Shown here one piece after another: positions 48,069-59,100 of a stretch of DNA of 64,000 nucleotides. How positions within the stretch are numbered: position 1 is the stretch's first letter; each line of letters begins with the position of its first letter. The DNA comes from Ophiosphaerella korrae (Eukaryota > Ascomycota > Dothideomycetes > Pleosporales > Phaeosphaeriaceae): contig JALNQF010000011.1 in NCBI GenBank assembly GCA_028456385.1, positions 372,001-436,000 on the forward strand, written 5' to 3'. Below the pieces are notes generated by a model, which was not told where the DNA came from, made no database searches, and saw nothing but the letters and a program-made list of their open reading frames with translations. The position numbers were made by a program, and so were the translations under genes.

Positions 48069-49535
48069 TCTGTATTAATAGTCTATCTGCAATGCCTAGT
48101 CCAATACTGACTTACAAAATTTGCGCCCTTGCAACACCGTGTAGCAAGATGCCCTCCCACCCAGGCTTGGTAGCGTCAGCAAAAAGCAGCCCTGACTCAG
48201 TTGCTGCTACAGCACGCCTCTGCTCCCTGAGCCGCTGTCCCTACCGTGTTCAAACTGCACTTGTCTGTCTGCGAACCACCCCTCCAATGTAGGCAAGCCA
48301 GCGCGTGGGCTGTGAGGCCGAGGCGCGCTGTGATGGCCAACGTCGGAGGCCTTGTGAGATTCGCAAGGATGGTGGACGGAGTATCAGTCTAAGCGCAGGC
48401 AAAGACAGAGCGGTGGACGAGCGACGCTTGACGAAGGGCGAGGCTGTTTCCGAATAGTACCACCAGAGCCTCGCTGCGAGCCACTTCTCGAACGCGGCAA
48501 GCCAGCGCGTGGGCCGAAGCCGAGGCGCGCCGTGATCACCAACGCTTGAGGGCGGACGCAGCGCAACTCCTGTCGGAATCGGATGGCGGGCGGTTCTTAA
48601 GCGTGTCGGATAGCGTGCAACGATGGAATTGATGAAAATACTGATGAGACGCCGCGGTGGTGGTGGGCACGTGTGTGGGTCGAGAGGAGGGTGCAGAGTT
48701 GAGTTGAGGAGGCTGGGAGGCACCAGGCGGGGCATTGATTCGTTGTGATTGCATAAGCAGCGCGCACCAACACTTTGCCCACGCCAAGACACTAAAAAGC
48801 CACATTTCTAGATTAGGTAGTCCAGTGGTTATGACCACATAGTGCGGTCTTGTCCTTAGGCCGTGATTTGAAGGCAACAACTATGTCTCGAGTAGTAATA
48901 TCGTAATTAGGCGTCATATAGAGATGAGAAATAGATAGGTGCTACTCCTCTCTCGACGGGGACACCAGTGCCGCTATACTTGAAATAATCAGCCTTGCTA
49001 AAACTGGGGGAAAAAAAAACAACGTCCCAATTCAGCTTTCACTTTCTTTTGTGAACAATTGGGATTGTCTATGCGTAGAAGCGATAGAAGACGAAGCTAG
49101 TGTAGAGTTTGAGTTGAATTCTAGCGGCGCAAGAACTAGTATACTAACCAACTAGACTAACAACCCCAAAAAGAATAGGTAATAAGCGTAGTAGCTTGTA
49201 ACCGAGTTAGAGTGCTATATATAGATGGTAAGTTATAGTTTCGGGAAGCATGAGCTAGCGGTGCGCACGTAGACTGAGTTGCCAAAGCCAGACATGGGTG
49301 GTAATAAATGGGTTCGGCGCTTGAGCGACGCAGAAGTTTTGAGGACCCCGACTTGGCGGAAATATTATTGTATAATTGTATATACTCTTAGCGAGGTTGT
49401 TGTCACAGCGCGGGTTTACAATAAGTATGTAAGAAGACAATGCTAAATCGGAACATGGTTGAATGCACAAGTGGTTCTACTCAGCTACTTGGGTATCTAG
49501 CTATTTCAACGCCCACTTATCCCCCGTCGTAACCC
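48069..49535. other. Intergenic with short direct repeats
   Basis: No gene recognised. A GC-rich part (48290-48560) contains a 48-51-base direct repeat; a tRNA-like A box occurs near 48820; the remainder is AT-rich up to the APN2 3' end. Long minus-strand frames over 48250-48880 are arginine/proline-rich and look like chance frames in GC-rich DNA. Confidence 0.5.
48293..48544 (+). repeat. Imperfect direct repeat, about 50 bases, 204 apart
   Basis: 48293-48343 and 48497-48544 both begin GCAAGCCAGCGCGTGGGC and share GCCGAGGCGCGC and CAACG, with small indels and transitions between. The copies are in the same orientation. Origin unknown; could be a fragment of a repeat family. Confidence 0.75.
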
Positions 49536-51388
49536 TCAGCCTTTCCAATCACTAGCCCAGATAAAAGTTCCACAGCGCCACTGCGTACCGTTTTCCTTCT
49601 GCCCGCTAGGCCCAAGTGGTCTCGAGCACACGTAAAACTGGCGACCGCAATTGACACCGGGCTTCTTGGTTGTGAGAAGTATGCATGGTTCTGCATGGCC
49701 TTCACAGCGGGGTGTGGGTTTCTTGGAAAAGAGCTTTGTCCATTCTTCTTTGGACGCTTCTTGGGAGGCGAGAGGATCGGTTTGGATGTAGTCCGACGAG
49801 TCGTCATGCCCTACCAGACCATCGTTTTTATCTTGCGATGGGGAGGACGAGGGGCTTGTGGTGTCATTCACGGTGAGAGAGAGTGGCAGAGAAGTCAAAG
49901 GGTTTGTAGATGAGGTAGAATTAGTAAGTTTAGTACGAGGCTGGAAGAAACCCTTGAGGGACTGTTGGCCTTTTTCAAATGAGGCTGTGTTACTAGTTAC
50001 CGAGAGACTGGCTTTGTTGCGTTTGACTGGTATGGGTTGCGAAGATGAAGGCGCACTGCGCTTTTGGGAGGATTTTGGCGAGCTCAGGTTTGCTTCTGTG
50101 TGTTGATTTGCCGCTGGGGCGGTGGTTGTGGGTGTCCTGGAATTTGTATGAACCACCCTCTTGTTGAACATGTCGCGGATGTTTCTCCGTTTAGTAAATT
50201 CGGGCAGCAGCCTCCCGCTCAGAGATGGGATGTCCTTTGCCGAGTCATATTCCCGCTGTCGCACGCCATTTGTGAACATTGCAGGCGGATTCATTATGTC
50301 TAATATGTGTGTCTCTTCCAGGGTATTAATCTTCAGTGTTTCCGGCAAATGACCTCTGCCCGTCACCAAGACCCTGTCTTTCAAGACAGCATACACCGGG
50401 CAATGATCTGATCCCGCCAAGCCTTCTTGTATGTCTGCTTCCTCGAACCAATCCTTTATGGCGATGCTGCACAAGACAAAATCGATGCGCGAGCCGAAGT
50501 TGCCGGGCCGTGCGTTGATCTTCTGCTCCCAATGCGTGTACATGCCTTCGCGAGTTGGGTGGAACTCGCGGCACAAATCATACAAGATGGGCTGCTCCCG
50601 TCCTTGGTCGCGCGGCCCGGGGACGTTGCCATTCATGAGAAGCTGGTTGAAAAGGCGGCGGTTTGGCGTGCTCAGGTAGTCGTCGTGCGTCATCCCTTCA
50701 GAACGCATGTGGTCCTCTGCCCTGGCTGTGTCAATAAGATCTCGCGAGACATTCAGGTCACCTGTCAGGACGACGTTTTTGCCCATGCCTGCCAAGTTGC
50801 GGATCCGTGTATCGAGCGCGGCAAGGAAGCCATAGCGAAAGTCGTCGCGTAGGCCGTTGCTGTTGGCCGGGCTATAGACACCGAAGAGAACAAAGGCGGG
50901 GAATTCGATTACGAGGCAACGGCCTTCTGCGTCAAGGACAGCCGGGTCGACTCCGAGACGGGCAATCTGGTCTGTGGTTGGGTAACCGCCGATTGCAGTG
51001 CCTTCAGGGAGCTCACGGTAGGGCGTGGACGAGCCTGGCGGACAGAGGACGCCCAAGAGGCCTTCCTCGGCACGAATTGGGGCACACACAGATTGGCGGG
51101 TGTATACAGCGACGCCAGAGTAGCCTAAAACACATGAGCATGACGCTGCGGGTGCAGGGCGCACACCAACACACCCTTCTTGTGCTTTGGCAGGCTGAAA
51201 AAGCAGTCCCAGCCAGGTACAAGCACCATGTCGTCAGTGAGGTCTTTGCGCTGGATCTTGAGCTCCTGCATGACGACAATGTCGGCGTTGAGGAGGTCGA
51301 ACATGGCACTGTACGTGCGGTTGTCGCTCCATGGCTTGTAGGCAAGCGGATTGCGGATGCCGTTGACGTTCCATGTTGTTATGCGCAT
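49536..51388 (-). CDS. apn2: Class II AP endonuclease APN2 with zf-GRF
   Basis: Exonuclease III-family AP endonuclease that cleaves DNA 5' of abasic sites and trims 3' blocks in base-excision repair, in the nucleus. Exons 51388-51175 and 51124-49536 (50-nt intron) give 600 residues. Catalytic marks in order: TWNVNGIR at residues 4-11, MQELK with the metal-binding Glu, GYSGVAVYTR, FGVYSPAN, LTGDLNV, FGSRIDFVL and GSDHCPVYAVL. A Ser/Pro-rich linker follows, and the last 60 residues form a GRF zinc finger (CEGHAEPC, GRQFYVCSRP, WRCGTFIWASDW), which in APN2/APE2 binds single-stranded DNA and PCNA partners. Start chosen as the first ATG, directly before the catalytic fold. It is divergent from COX13 with about 257 bases between. 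Confidence 0.96.
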
Positions 51389-51645
51389 CTGGCCTCTCCT
51401 CGCGCAGCTCCGCCGTCGACAAGGGGAAAGTATGGGCAGGCGACGAGGGCGCGTCGCGCGACATGGGCCGGATCACGATGTCACATTACCTGTGGCCCCC
51501 GGGCCAGCCAAGTCGACTCGCCGGCATGTTCCGCATGGCCTGACCCGCCCGGCGGCTCGTCAAGCCCCAAGCTCAACTTCACCTGGTCCCTCCCTTCCCA
51601 CTACCCACACCAAAACCAATTGCCCTCGACCCCCTCGCACCCACG

Positions 51646-52204
51646 ATGCTCGCCCAACGTCTCGTCGCCCGCGCCGCCCCGCGCATGGCTCTGCGCCCCC
51701 AGCGCGCCGCCGCCCCCCTCCGCACCGCCCGCACCGCCCGCGCCTACAGCTCTGCTCCCCCCAAGCAGTTTGTCGGCGCCGAGGACAACGAGTTCAACCG
51801 CGAGCGCGCCCGCATTGCTGAGCACGCCGCCGAGTCGGGCGAGTTCTGGTGGAAGCTGACCATCTAGTGAGCGAGCGCTTAGGGCCGGAAGCAATGCCAA
51901 ACACCAGCCTGCTAATGTTATTTTGCAGCGTCGCCGTTCCCTGCCTCGTGCTCGCTAGCGTCAATGCCAAGCTGAGGTGGGATGCCCATTGGGAGCATGT
52001 CGCCCACGATATCCCCAAGGAGGACAAGCCCGAGTACTCGTATCAGAACATCCGCACCAAAAATTTCTTCTGGGGAGACGGCGACAAGGTATGGACTGCC
52101 CCCCCCCGGAGCCAACTGGTTACACGGCCACATCACACCCTCTGACACAAGCCCAGACCCTCTTCTGGAACGACAAGGTCAACTACCACAAGAAGGACGA
52201 GTAG
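51646..52204 (+). CDS. cox13: Cytochrome c oxidase subunit VIa (COX13)
   Basis: Small nuclear-encoded subunit of respiratory complex IV in the inner mitochondrial membrane, involved in dimer stability and regulation. Exons 51646-51866, 51929-52088 and 52157-52204 give 142 residues. An Arg/Ala-rich presequence (MLAQRLVARAAPRMALRPQR) targets mitochondria. The single membrane helix follows EFWWKLTIY and runs VAVPCLVLASV; the matrix-outer part has YSYQNIRTKNFFWGDGDK and the conserved end TLFWNDKVNYHKKDE. Introns are at usual places and both have GT...AG ends. Converges on APC5, with 168 bases between stops. Confidence 0.96.
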
Positions 52205-52372
52205 GCACCTGTTATACACCTTCATTCGTTGTTTCACGCCCTTTTGCCAATTGGGTCCAGACCGTCAGACCGCATGTGTAAATAGTACCAGTGCAAGCCA
52301 AGGAAGTAGTAGACCCGCAATACATTCCCTATGTCCCCAGCTGCCACCGTGTTCTAAAGCCTTGACTATCGC

Positions 52373-54845
52373 TTACTCCTCAGCCCTCGCCATGCCCCCC
52401 TCCTCCCAGATCCGATTATGGTTCTGCGCCCATTCCTCCGCCAATATCTCGTCCCCTCTCAGCTTTGCAATGATTGCCTTCTTCATCCACTGCTCACACT
52501 CGCCTACAAGAAACTCACTCTTCTTGTAGCTCTCTCTTGCTCGATCGATGTACTGTTCGGCTTTGGCTACGTTTGCCGCTGTTGCTTGGCTAGAGTTAGG
52601 CGCTGGCTTCAGGTCAGAACAAGGGTTGGCGAGGCCCATGTATGAGTCGGCAAGACATGTATACAGAGTCCCCACGAGGAGAGTGTCGGCACCCTCCAGA
52701 GCTTGCGGTAAAATGCCCTCTACCAATCTTTTCGCACTTGAATACTCTTCCAGACTATTCAAAATATTTGCCAGCATACCCACTGCAGCCCACAAGCTTG
52801 GTGCTAGATTCGCTTTGTAGCTGACACTAGCGGCTCGTAGAACAACGCCAAATCCCCTCTCTGGCTTCCCAATCTTACGGAAAAGATCACCCTTCATGAG
52901 AAGCACGTTGACACGCTGCAACACATCTGCGCCATCCTCTTTTAGGGAGCGTGCAAGTGAAGAAATCACCGTAAATGCTTGGCTGTAAGATCCCCGAGAC
53001 ACGAGGTATTCAATATAGCATTCGCTGACCAGGAAGGAGAGCTCAGAGTCAAGTGGGATAGACGGTTGATCGATCGGGGCCTGGGGCTTGAGGGTCGTGA
53101 GAAGGTGTGTGCACGTCGACCAGTCGGACCTGTTTTCAATGTTAAGACTTGATAGGAGTGACATGACGGAGCTGCGGGGGGCCCAATAAGTTACCTTCGG
53201 ATAGCCCGCTTGAATTTGATGATACCGAGGCATAGCATCAAGTACTGCTGGTGTTTCAGCGAACTGCGAACAACGGGATCAACAGTCTCGAGAGCTTCTA
53301 TTGCGCTGTCGAAACGGCCGCTCTGGCTCAAGATGAATGCACGTCGCCCAATCGCTCGTATACGTTCATCCACAGGGCAGAAGTCACCATAAGGGTCTAG
53401 CAATAGTTCGTAATGCGCATATGCCATGTGCGGTATGCCGAGCCGTGAGTAAAGCGTTGACTGTAAGAGCATCTGGCCACCGTAATTTCTGACGTTCTCT
53501 TTGATGTCAAGGTGCGAAGACTGGTACATGTGCTCGATTGCTCGTGGAACGGAGTCGCCCTAGGTCATGGTTAGCTAGGGTAACAGGCTAGGTGGATGGA
53601 ATAAATGCTGCTTACACTTGAAAGGCATAACTTTGCTTCATTTAGCAGGGTCGAACTAAGTAAACTATACATCTGTGTTTCTCTTGCTTTCGCTTTCAAA
53701 AACGTTAACGCATCCTTTCCATTACCAAGTATGCTCATATAACCTGCACGCCTCATCTGTTTTGGATAAGCCTTGGCCATGTGAAAAAGCCAGCTCAGGC
53801 TGAAGCTCAGACAAGTCATGTCTTGATTTTCTCGAGCTGTTGCGATTGTTTCGGTGATGGCAGCAATGGCTTCACCGAAGCATCCAAAATCCGCTTGAAG
53901 GATGGCCATATGCAGCAGGGCGTACTGATAGTGGATTGTCTCATGCGTTTGCATCGCATAGTCATAGTAACGGTGCAAGTTGTCGAATGAAGAAGTGTAG
54001 TCACCGGCTTTCCAGGCATCAAAGAACTGGATTAGATGTGCTTGTCGATGGACCAGACCTGGGGAGGTGACCATGCTACGAAGCTGATTTTTCATATTGT
54101 CCGGGACACGGTCTCCAAATCTTTGTAGTCGATCAAGCTGGAACTCGAGGATGCGGTCCAAATCATCAATGCTCAGCCCATTTCCCTCTTCCTTTGTCTC
54201 CTCTAGAAAACCATATGCAACTTCATACAGGTCATCACCAGGCCGTAGTCCCATCTCTGCAGCGACATGATCCACGCCGCTCGAAGCAATTCCGGCTAAT
54301 CTTTTCGTCCACTGTGCTGTAGGTGCTCTGTATTCAACAAATAGTGACCAGAGTTTCATCGTATCATCGAATTGCAACCTCGTGAACTCCAAATGGGCGC
54401 GGCGGACAAATACTCCCAAGGGTGAGGTTTTGGACAAATGCACGCGGTCCGACGAAGCTTCTTCCTGGGATTCGGCTGGAGGTGGACCCGCCACTAGCTG
54501 CTCGAGACTATCGACGAGGGCATGCAGTGCATCGAAGGAATTCATCTCCCACATGTGTTTGAGAAATAAATCCAACAGCGTTCGGCCTGGCATACCCGAA
54601 GCATGGCTTTGAAGAAGATGTTCGAAAGCATAGATGGAGAAGGTAGTATCGTGGGACGAGAGTGGAGACGAGGATGGATACCGACTACGGACGCTTGATG
54701 AAGGTAGGTTGGCGGTATGTAACATTACGAACGAAAGAACGGGTATCGTTGCCGACGACGGCAAAGCTGCGTTGCAGTACAGGCGGACCAAGACCAAAAG
54801 GCTGACCTTTTGTGCCGTCAGGTAGCGAGGTGTCGCTGTCGCCAT
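52373..54845 (-). CDS. apc5: Anaphase-promoting complex subunit 5 (APC5)
   Basis: Scaffold subunit of the APC/C ubiquitin ligase that drives mitotic exit. Exons 54845-53616, 53559-53195 and 53129-52373 give 783 residues. The APC5 domain lies near the middle of exon 1 (SFDNLHRYYDYAMQT, YQYALLHMAILQADFG), with further TPR-like helical repeats through exons 2 and 3 (LGIPHMAYAHYELLLDPYG, ESYKKSEFLVGECEQWMKK). The start at 54845 (MATATPRYLTAQKVSLL) was preferred to an upstream in-frame ATG because it begins the conserved part. Intron 2 (53130-53194, 65 nt) was chosen over a 23-nt alternative with the same donor, which is too short to splice. Intact. Confidence 0.92.
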
Positions 54846-55398
54846 TTTGAGTGTTGCGTAAACTGCGTGAACAACGACTTCGGAATAGAATTGGCCCTTG
54901 AAATGGGTTGAGTCGAGCACATCAATGAAGCCAAATAGCTTGGACGGTTTTTATTCACACTATCGCCATCTTGGTCAATAATCCAAGCAAGGTTGAGAGG
55001 CAAAGGCTGTGGGGATGGAAGGAACAAAGATAGCGCGTGGTCAGATGACCGCGCGTCACGACTAACCTGGCTTAGATTAAGAGCACGAAATATTCACAGG
55101 TGTAGGAAACTAACTATAGATATACCTCGGTTAAGATAGCGCCAAACTAGAACTAGCATGTTAGCCGCCTGCCTCGAGCCCCGAACTTTTGGTTATTGAG
55201 CCTTGGTCTTGGACTGCGCTTCTCTCAACTGATGGAAAACATGCATCAACACGTCAGCTGCTTCGCTCTATATTAATCTTATCTAGGGTTTCCCCGTGTA
55301 GTAGCCAAAAGAATAGCCCTACTCCTGTCTATATTGTTGATTTTGTCGCATGCATTCCGTATCAGCAGTTGGAATGACGATATCTGTGGCTAGACGTC
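54846..55398. other. Intergenic, APC5 promoter side
   Basis: No gene recognised. Contains the upstream region of APC5. Confidence 0.5.
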
Positions 55399-55788
55399 TT
55401 GAATTCTACGGCCCGCATCCACCCATCGCCCTTCATTCTTCCGAAAACGCGCTTACAAGCTATGCTTGCCGGATTTCGCACCATGACTACACGAGCTGTG
55501 ACTTCCAACTCTCCAAGACCTTTCAGTGCCGTAATTGGGCGACCCTGCTACGCCGCAGCCATGAGAGCTTTCCATAACGCGACAGCGGGGTTCACCAAAC
55601 TGGGGCCAGAGGGCACACCCGTCGCAAAGGAAGTCTCTATCCGAGTTGGCGACCCTGGGGAAGCCTATATTTGTATTCCTCCAGAAGTCGGCTATGCTCT
55701 GCAGGCCAGCGGCTGCCTCACTAATAGCTTATTGGCTCTCCTTAAGCGCCTGAATAGGTTCGCATTGAGCTACTTCCACGATGCCTAG
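55399..55788 (+). CDS. Hypothetical small protein
   Basis: A 129-codon open frame; an inner ATG at 55462 gives a 108-residue form that opens MLAGFRTMTTRAVTSNSPR, rather basic and Ser/Thr-rich like a mitochondrial presequence. Later parts read GPEGTPVAKEVSIRVGDPG and YICIPPEVGYALQASGCL. Composition is protein-like, but no family was recognised and no intron or strong context supports it. It could be the remnant of a longer gene. Confidence 0.35.
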   Translation: MNSTARIHPSPFILPKTRLQAMLAGFRTMTTRAVTSNSPRPFSAVIGRPCYAAAMRAFHNATAGFTKLGPEGTPVAKEVSIRVGDPGEAYICIPPEVGYALQASGCLTNSLLALLKRLNRFALSYFHDA

Positions 55789-56185
55789 CACTTTGTCCTT
55801 GGTAACTGTCACACTGTCTTGTGTCTAGCTATTGATACTGGTGTTCCAATCACTCTGAACGGAACTCTAGATGGTACCTCACCTAAGCCTCTACACTTTT
55901 ATTTAGCGCATGCTAATAGAAGATAACGGGAATCGCGGAAATCGCTAGTACTATAATACCAGAAATCGGAGGGGCGCTTGATGGGCTGAAGGATATGTGA
56001 TTATTAGGGATGGCCCACTATAAAAGTGTCTCGGTTTGGAAGCGCGCTATGCGCACCATAACGTGTCGGTGCGCGTGATGCACGCGACGACCAATTACGG
56101 TGCATTGACACTGTATACCTGCGCAGCATGGGGCGAATTACGATTTTACATTTCAACGCGTTTACGTTACGGGCTTCTTGGCAGT
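55789..56185. other. Intergenic
   Basis: No gene recognised between the hypothetical frame and the 3' end of CIA30. Confidence 0.5.
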
Positions 56186-57046
56186 CTAGGCACCAGAGCT
56201 CCTTCTTCGCACTCCCACATTTCTATTATAATCACCATGCCTCTTGTGCCAGGTCGGCAAACCCCCGATGGCGCCATTCACATTCTCTAGGATTTCATCA
56301 TCCGCTGTCGCATTTGTAGCCCACACTCTGCTGATGCTCAGATCATAAGGCCCTGGTATTCGATCGATCAAGCTCATGCCGATGGTGCGCACCTTTTGTG
56401 TCAGCATTTCTCGCTGCGGCTCAACGACTTGCCCATGGTTCGTCCGTACAAACTCATTCCATCTGATCAGAATTGTCTCCCACTTGCCCGGTGTTTTAGA
56501 ATGCAGTAAGTGTTGATGGATATCTGTGGGGACGATTGACTCGGTTTGCACATTGACAAAGTACTTTCGGCCGTCTGATTTGAAGTGTATGGCGAGAAAG
56601 TTGTACATGTCAACATCCCACAGCGATTTACCGAAGATGGTGGAGCCTTTGTCCAATGTTCTCCATCCTGCATAACCTGATCTCTGGACGTGGGGCTGGT
56701 TCTGTGGCAGGCGGGTCGAGATGGTGCCGTGAAAGCGGGCGTGCGAGGGCTCGGTCTGGGTGGCGGGGTGGTAGTCCAAGTGCGCAGTGGAGAAACCGCC
56801 GATGTCTTGGTCACTCATGCGCTTGCATTTCTCCATGTCTGCTGGCGTCTCGAAGTGGATGAGTGGAAAAGGCTTCGTAGGCGCCTTGAGTCCCTCGAAC
56901 TTCAGCGCTATGCACGTTAGTTTTCATGTTTAGGGTGTGTGTATACGAGCTATATTGCGATGCTCACCATAGTTGGAGAGGCGCTTGAACTCATCCAAGC
57001 TACGCTTCACGAAGCCCGGGGCTAGGCAGGCCGCAGTTGGTCGCAT
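56186..57046 (-). CDS. cia30: Complex I intermediate-associated protein 30 (CIA30)
   Basis: Mitochondrial assembly factor for NADH:ubiquinone oxidoreductase (complex I). Exons 57046-56968 and 56907-56186 (60-nt intron) give 266 residues. The CIA30 fold, a jelly-roll similar to carbohydrate-binding modules, is seen in DIGGFSTAHLDYHP, GYAGWRTLDKGSTIF, LAIHFKSDGRKYFVNVQTES, VPTDIHQHLL, FVRTNHGQVVEPQ and KVRTIGMSLIDRIPGPYDL, ending at VWATN and a basic tail. The first exon encodes FVKRSLDEFKRLSNY, typical of fungal members. Its start lies 360 bases from the divergent RIM2 gene. Confidence 0.94.
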
Positions 57047-57406
57047 TGTGCGCGCACTCAATGAGTCGGCGGCTCGCTATCAGAGCTAGAGGGGAGGGAA
57101 TCAACAATTTCTACGATTTCCAACCCGCCGTATGCAAAATTGCAGGTGAAATTCGATGCAGTTGGGCCGGTGACGTTTCGCCGCGGCGGTCATCTGTTTT
57201 CGCCGGCCGCCTTGCCGCATTAGTCGCCATATTAATTTTTGGACCATGTCATGGACCTTCACCACTAGCCAGCCCCAACAAACCTCAAGAACGGACGGCG
57301 CATAATTACTCCCATAGCCACTCTACCCTCGCCCAACTTAGCAGCCGTCCCACCACGCCTCCCCGCGACGCTACTCCTTTGCTTCGCCACCGGCTTCCCT
57401 ACCTAG
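57047..57406. promoter_or_regulatory. Shared divergent promoter of CIA30 and RIM2
   Basis: 360 bases separate the start codons of two divergently transcribed mitochondrial genes. The middle is GC-rich (TGACGTTTCGCCGCGGCGG around 57169-57187), and the RIM2 side is C-rich. No specific binding site can be assigned. Confidence 0.5.
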
Positions 57407-58660
57407 ATGACCTTCGAACAGGCCCCGCGACCTCGAAGCATTCGAGACGATAGCGCTTTGCCACTGCAGACCCTGCCACCGTCGTCGCGAGAAATTGGCG
57501 AAACCGTCCCACCTACACAATCAAATGGTACCCCGATAGCTGTACAGGCACCCGCCTTTGCAAAGTCATGGACGCATTTTGTGGCTGGAGGGTGAGCCAG
57601 TTCCAACGGATCCCACGCCATTGCACGACGTATGGCTAACCTAGCATAGCCTTGGAGGCATGGCTTCGGCGACCCTTACTGCTCCTCTTGATGTCCTCAA
57701 GACTCGCCTCCAATCCACCTACTATCAACAGCATCTTGCCGCAATCCGGACAGCTCGTGGCCTACCACCAATTGAGCACATGTCTTTTGCACGCAGTTCG
57801 CTTCTTCACATTCGAGAAACAGGAGAGATATTATGGCAAGTTCCAAGAGCGGAAGGGCGGCGAGCATTGTTCAAGGGACTCGGCCCCAACTTGATAGGCG
57901 TTGTGCCTGCACGAGCAATAAATTTCTATGCATATGGCAATGGCAAGCGTCTGATCAGCAACCAATTCAACCACGGTCAAGAAGCAGCATGGGTCCATCT
58001 TTGCGCCGCCGCATGCGCCGGCATTGCTACTGGAACTGCAACGAACCCAATCTGGCTCGTCAAGACGCGATTACAATTAGACAAGAACACGCATGCTGAT
58101 GGCCGGAGCCGGCAGTACAAGAATGCCTTCGATTGCACAATGCAAACCATACGGAATGAGGGTGTTTCTGGCCTCTATCGAGGATTGACGGCAAGCTATC
58201 TTGGGGTGACGGAAAGCACACTACAGTGGATGTTGTATGAGCAGATGAAGCTCGCGCTAGCACAGCGAGAGGAGCGAGTCGCGGCCAGGGGCCGGCCGCC
58301 AACAATCTGGGACCAGACAGTTGCTTGGTCGGGCAAGATTTTCGTTGCTGGCGCGGCCAAGTTCATCGCTGCCATCACCACATATCCTCACGAGGTATGT
58401 TCCGCTCTCATTTTGCTATGGTATTGTGTTGATGTCTCTAGGTTGTACGCACACGGTTACGTCAAGCGCCTCAACAGGATGGCCGTCTTAAATATACCGG
58501 CCTCGCTCAATGTTTCCGCCTCATCTGGAAAGAAGAAGGCATGGCAGCTCTTTATGGCGGGCTTGTTCCCCACATGTTCCGTGTTGTCCCGAGCGCCGCC
58601 ATAATGTTTGGCACATATGAGGGAGTATTGAAGCTTCTGGGAGAGAAGAGCAACATGTAA
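57407..58660 (+). CDS. rim2: Mitochondrial pyrimidine nucleotide carrier RIM2
   Basis: Mitochondrial carrier-family transporter that exchanges pyrimidine nucleotides across the inner membrane, as yeast Rim2 does. Exons 57407-57591, 57650-58394 and 58442-58660 give 382 residues, close to the yeast length. The N-terminal 50 residues are an extension (PSSREIGETVPPTQ). Three carrier repeats follow with signatures APLDVLKTRLQ, TNPIWLVKTRLQ and TTYPHEVVRTRLRQ, the last split by intron 2. Other marks: ALFKGLGPNLIGVVPARAI and GLYRGLTASYLGVTEST, and the final AALYGGLVPHMFRVVPSAAI. Substrate assignment follows the W-containing and long N-terminal form of the Rim2 group and is inference. Confidence 0.93.
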
Positions 58661-58767
58661 TGATACAAGCCTCTACTTTTCGGCCGACTGGGTTTTCGGC
58701 CACCCACCAAATAAAGAGCTCTCAACTTTGGAGTAATATAACTCGACAACAACAATAACATTTGCCA
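58661..58767. other. RIM2 3' region
   Basis: Short gap between RIM2 and the transposon fragment, nothing recognised. Confidence 0.5.
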
Positions 58768-59100
58768 CTAGCTACACATAGAATCAAATGCTGGAGCAGC
58801 TGAAGTAGCTGTCTTGCTTTTAGCAGCCTTTGTACGAGTTTTACGTGCTGGTTTTGCAGCTTGAGCTACAGCAGCTTCTACTGCAGCAGTGATTGCTTCA
58901 ACATTCAGAAATCGCTCATTTGGATGAGGCTTAATGCGCTTCCTCTTAGATGGTTTTGCAAGCTCATTGAGCTGCTGCTGCAGTCGTTTGTTACTAGCTA
59001 GCAGCTCAGCTGCTCGTGTATTAACTGCCGCAATCGACTTGCTTACTTTGTCAAGAACAAGGCGAGTACTGCGCGACAACTTTTCAGAGCGCTTAAGTAG
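58768..59100 (-). pseudogene. C-terminal fragment of a pogo-like transposase
   Basis: A minus-strand frame of 103 codons reads LVLDKVSKSIAAVNTRAAEL, LASNKRLQQQLNELAKPSKR, then KRIKPHPNERFLNVEAI and an Ala/Lys/Arg-rich tail. This coiled-coil plus basic tail is the common C-terminus of fungal pogo-type transposases. No catalytic part is present upstream, so it is a truncated copy. It lies just beyond RIM2 and marks the start of the transposon-rich end of the window. Confidence 0.55.

Noticed and set aside
48250..48880. Arg/Pro-rich minus-strand frames of 114-180 codons
   Set aside because: GC-rich DNA with direct repeats; composition typical of chance open frames.
53172..53194. 23-nt intron in APC5 (donor at 53194, acceptor AG at 53172)
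   Set aside because: Too short to be spliced; the same donor with the acceptor at 53130 keeps frame and gives a 65-nt intron with a branch-like TTAAC.
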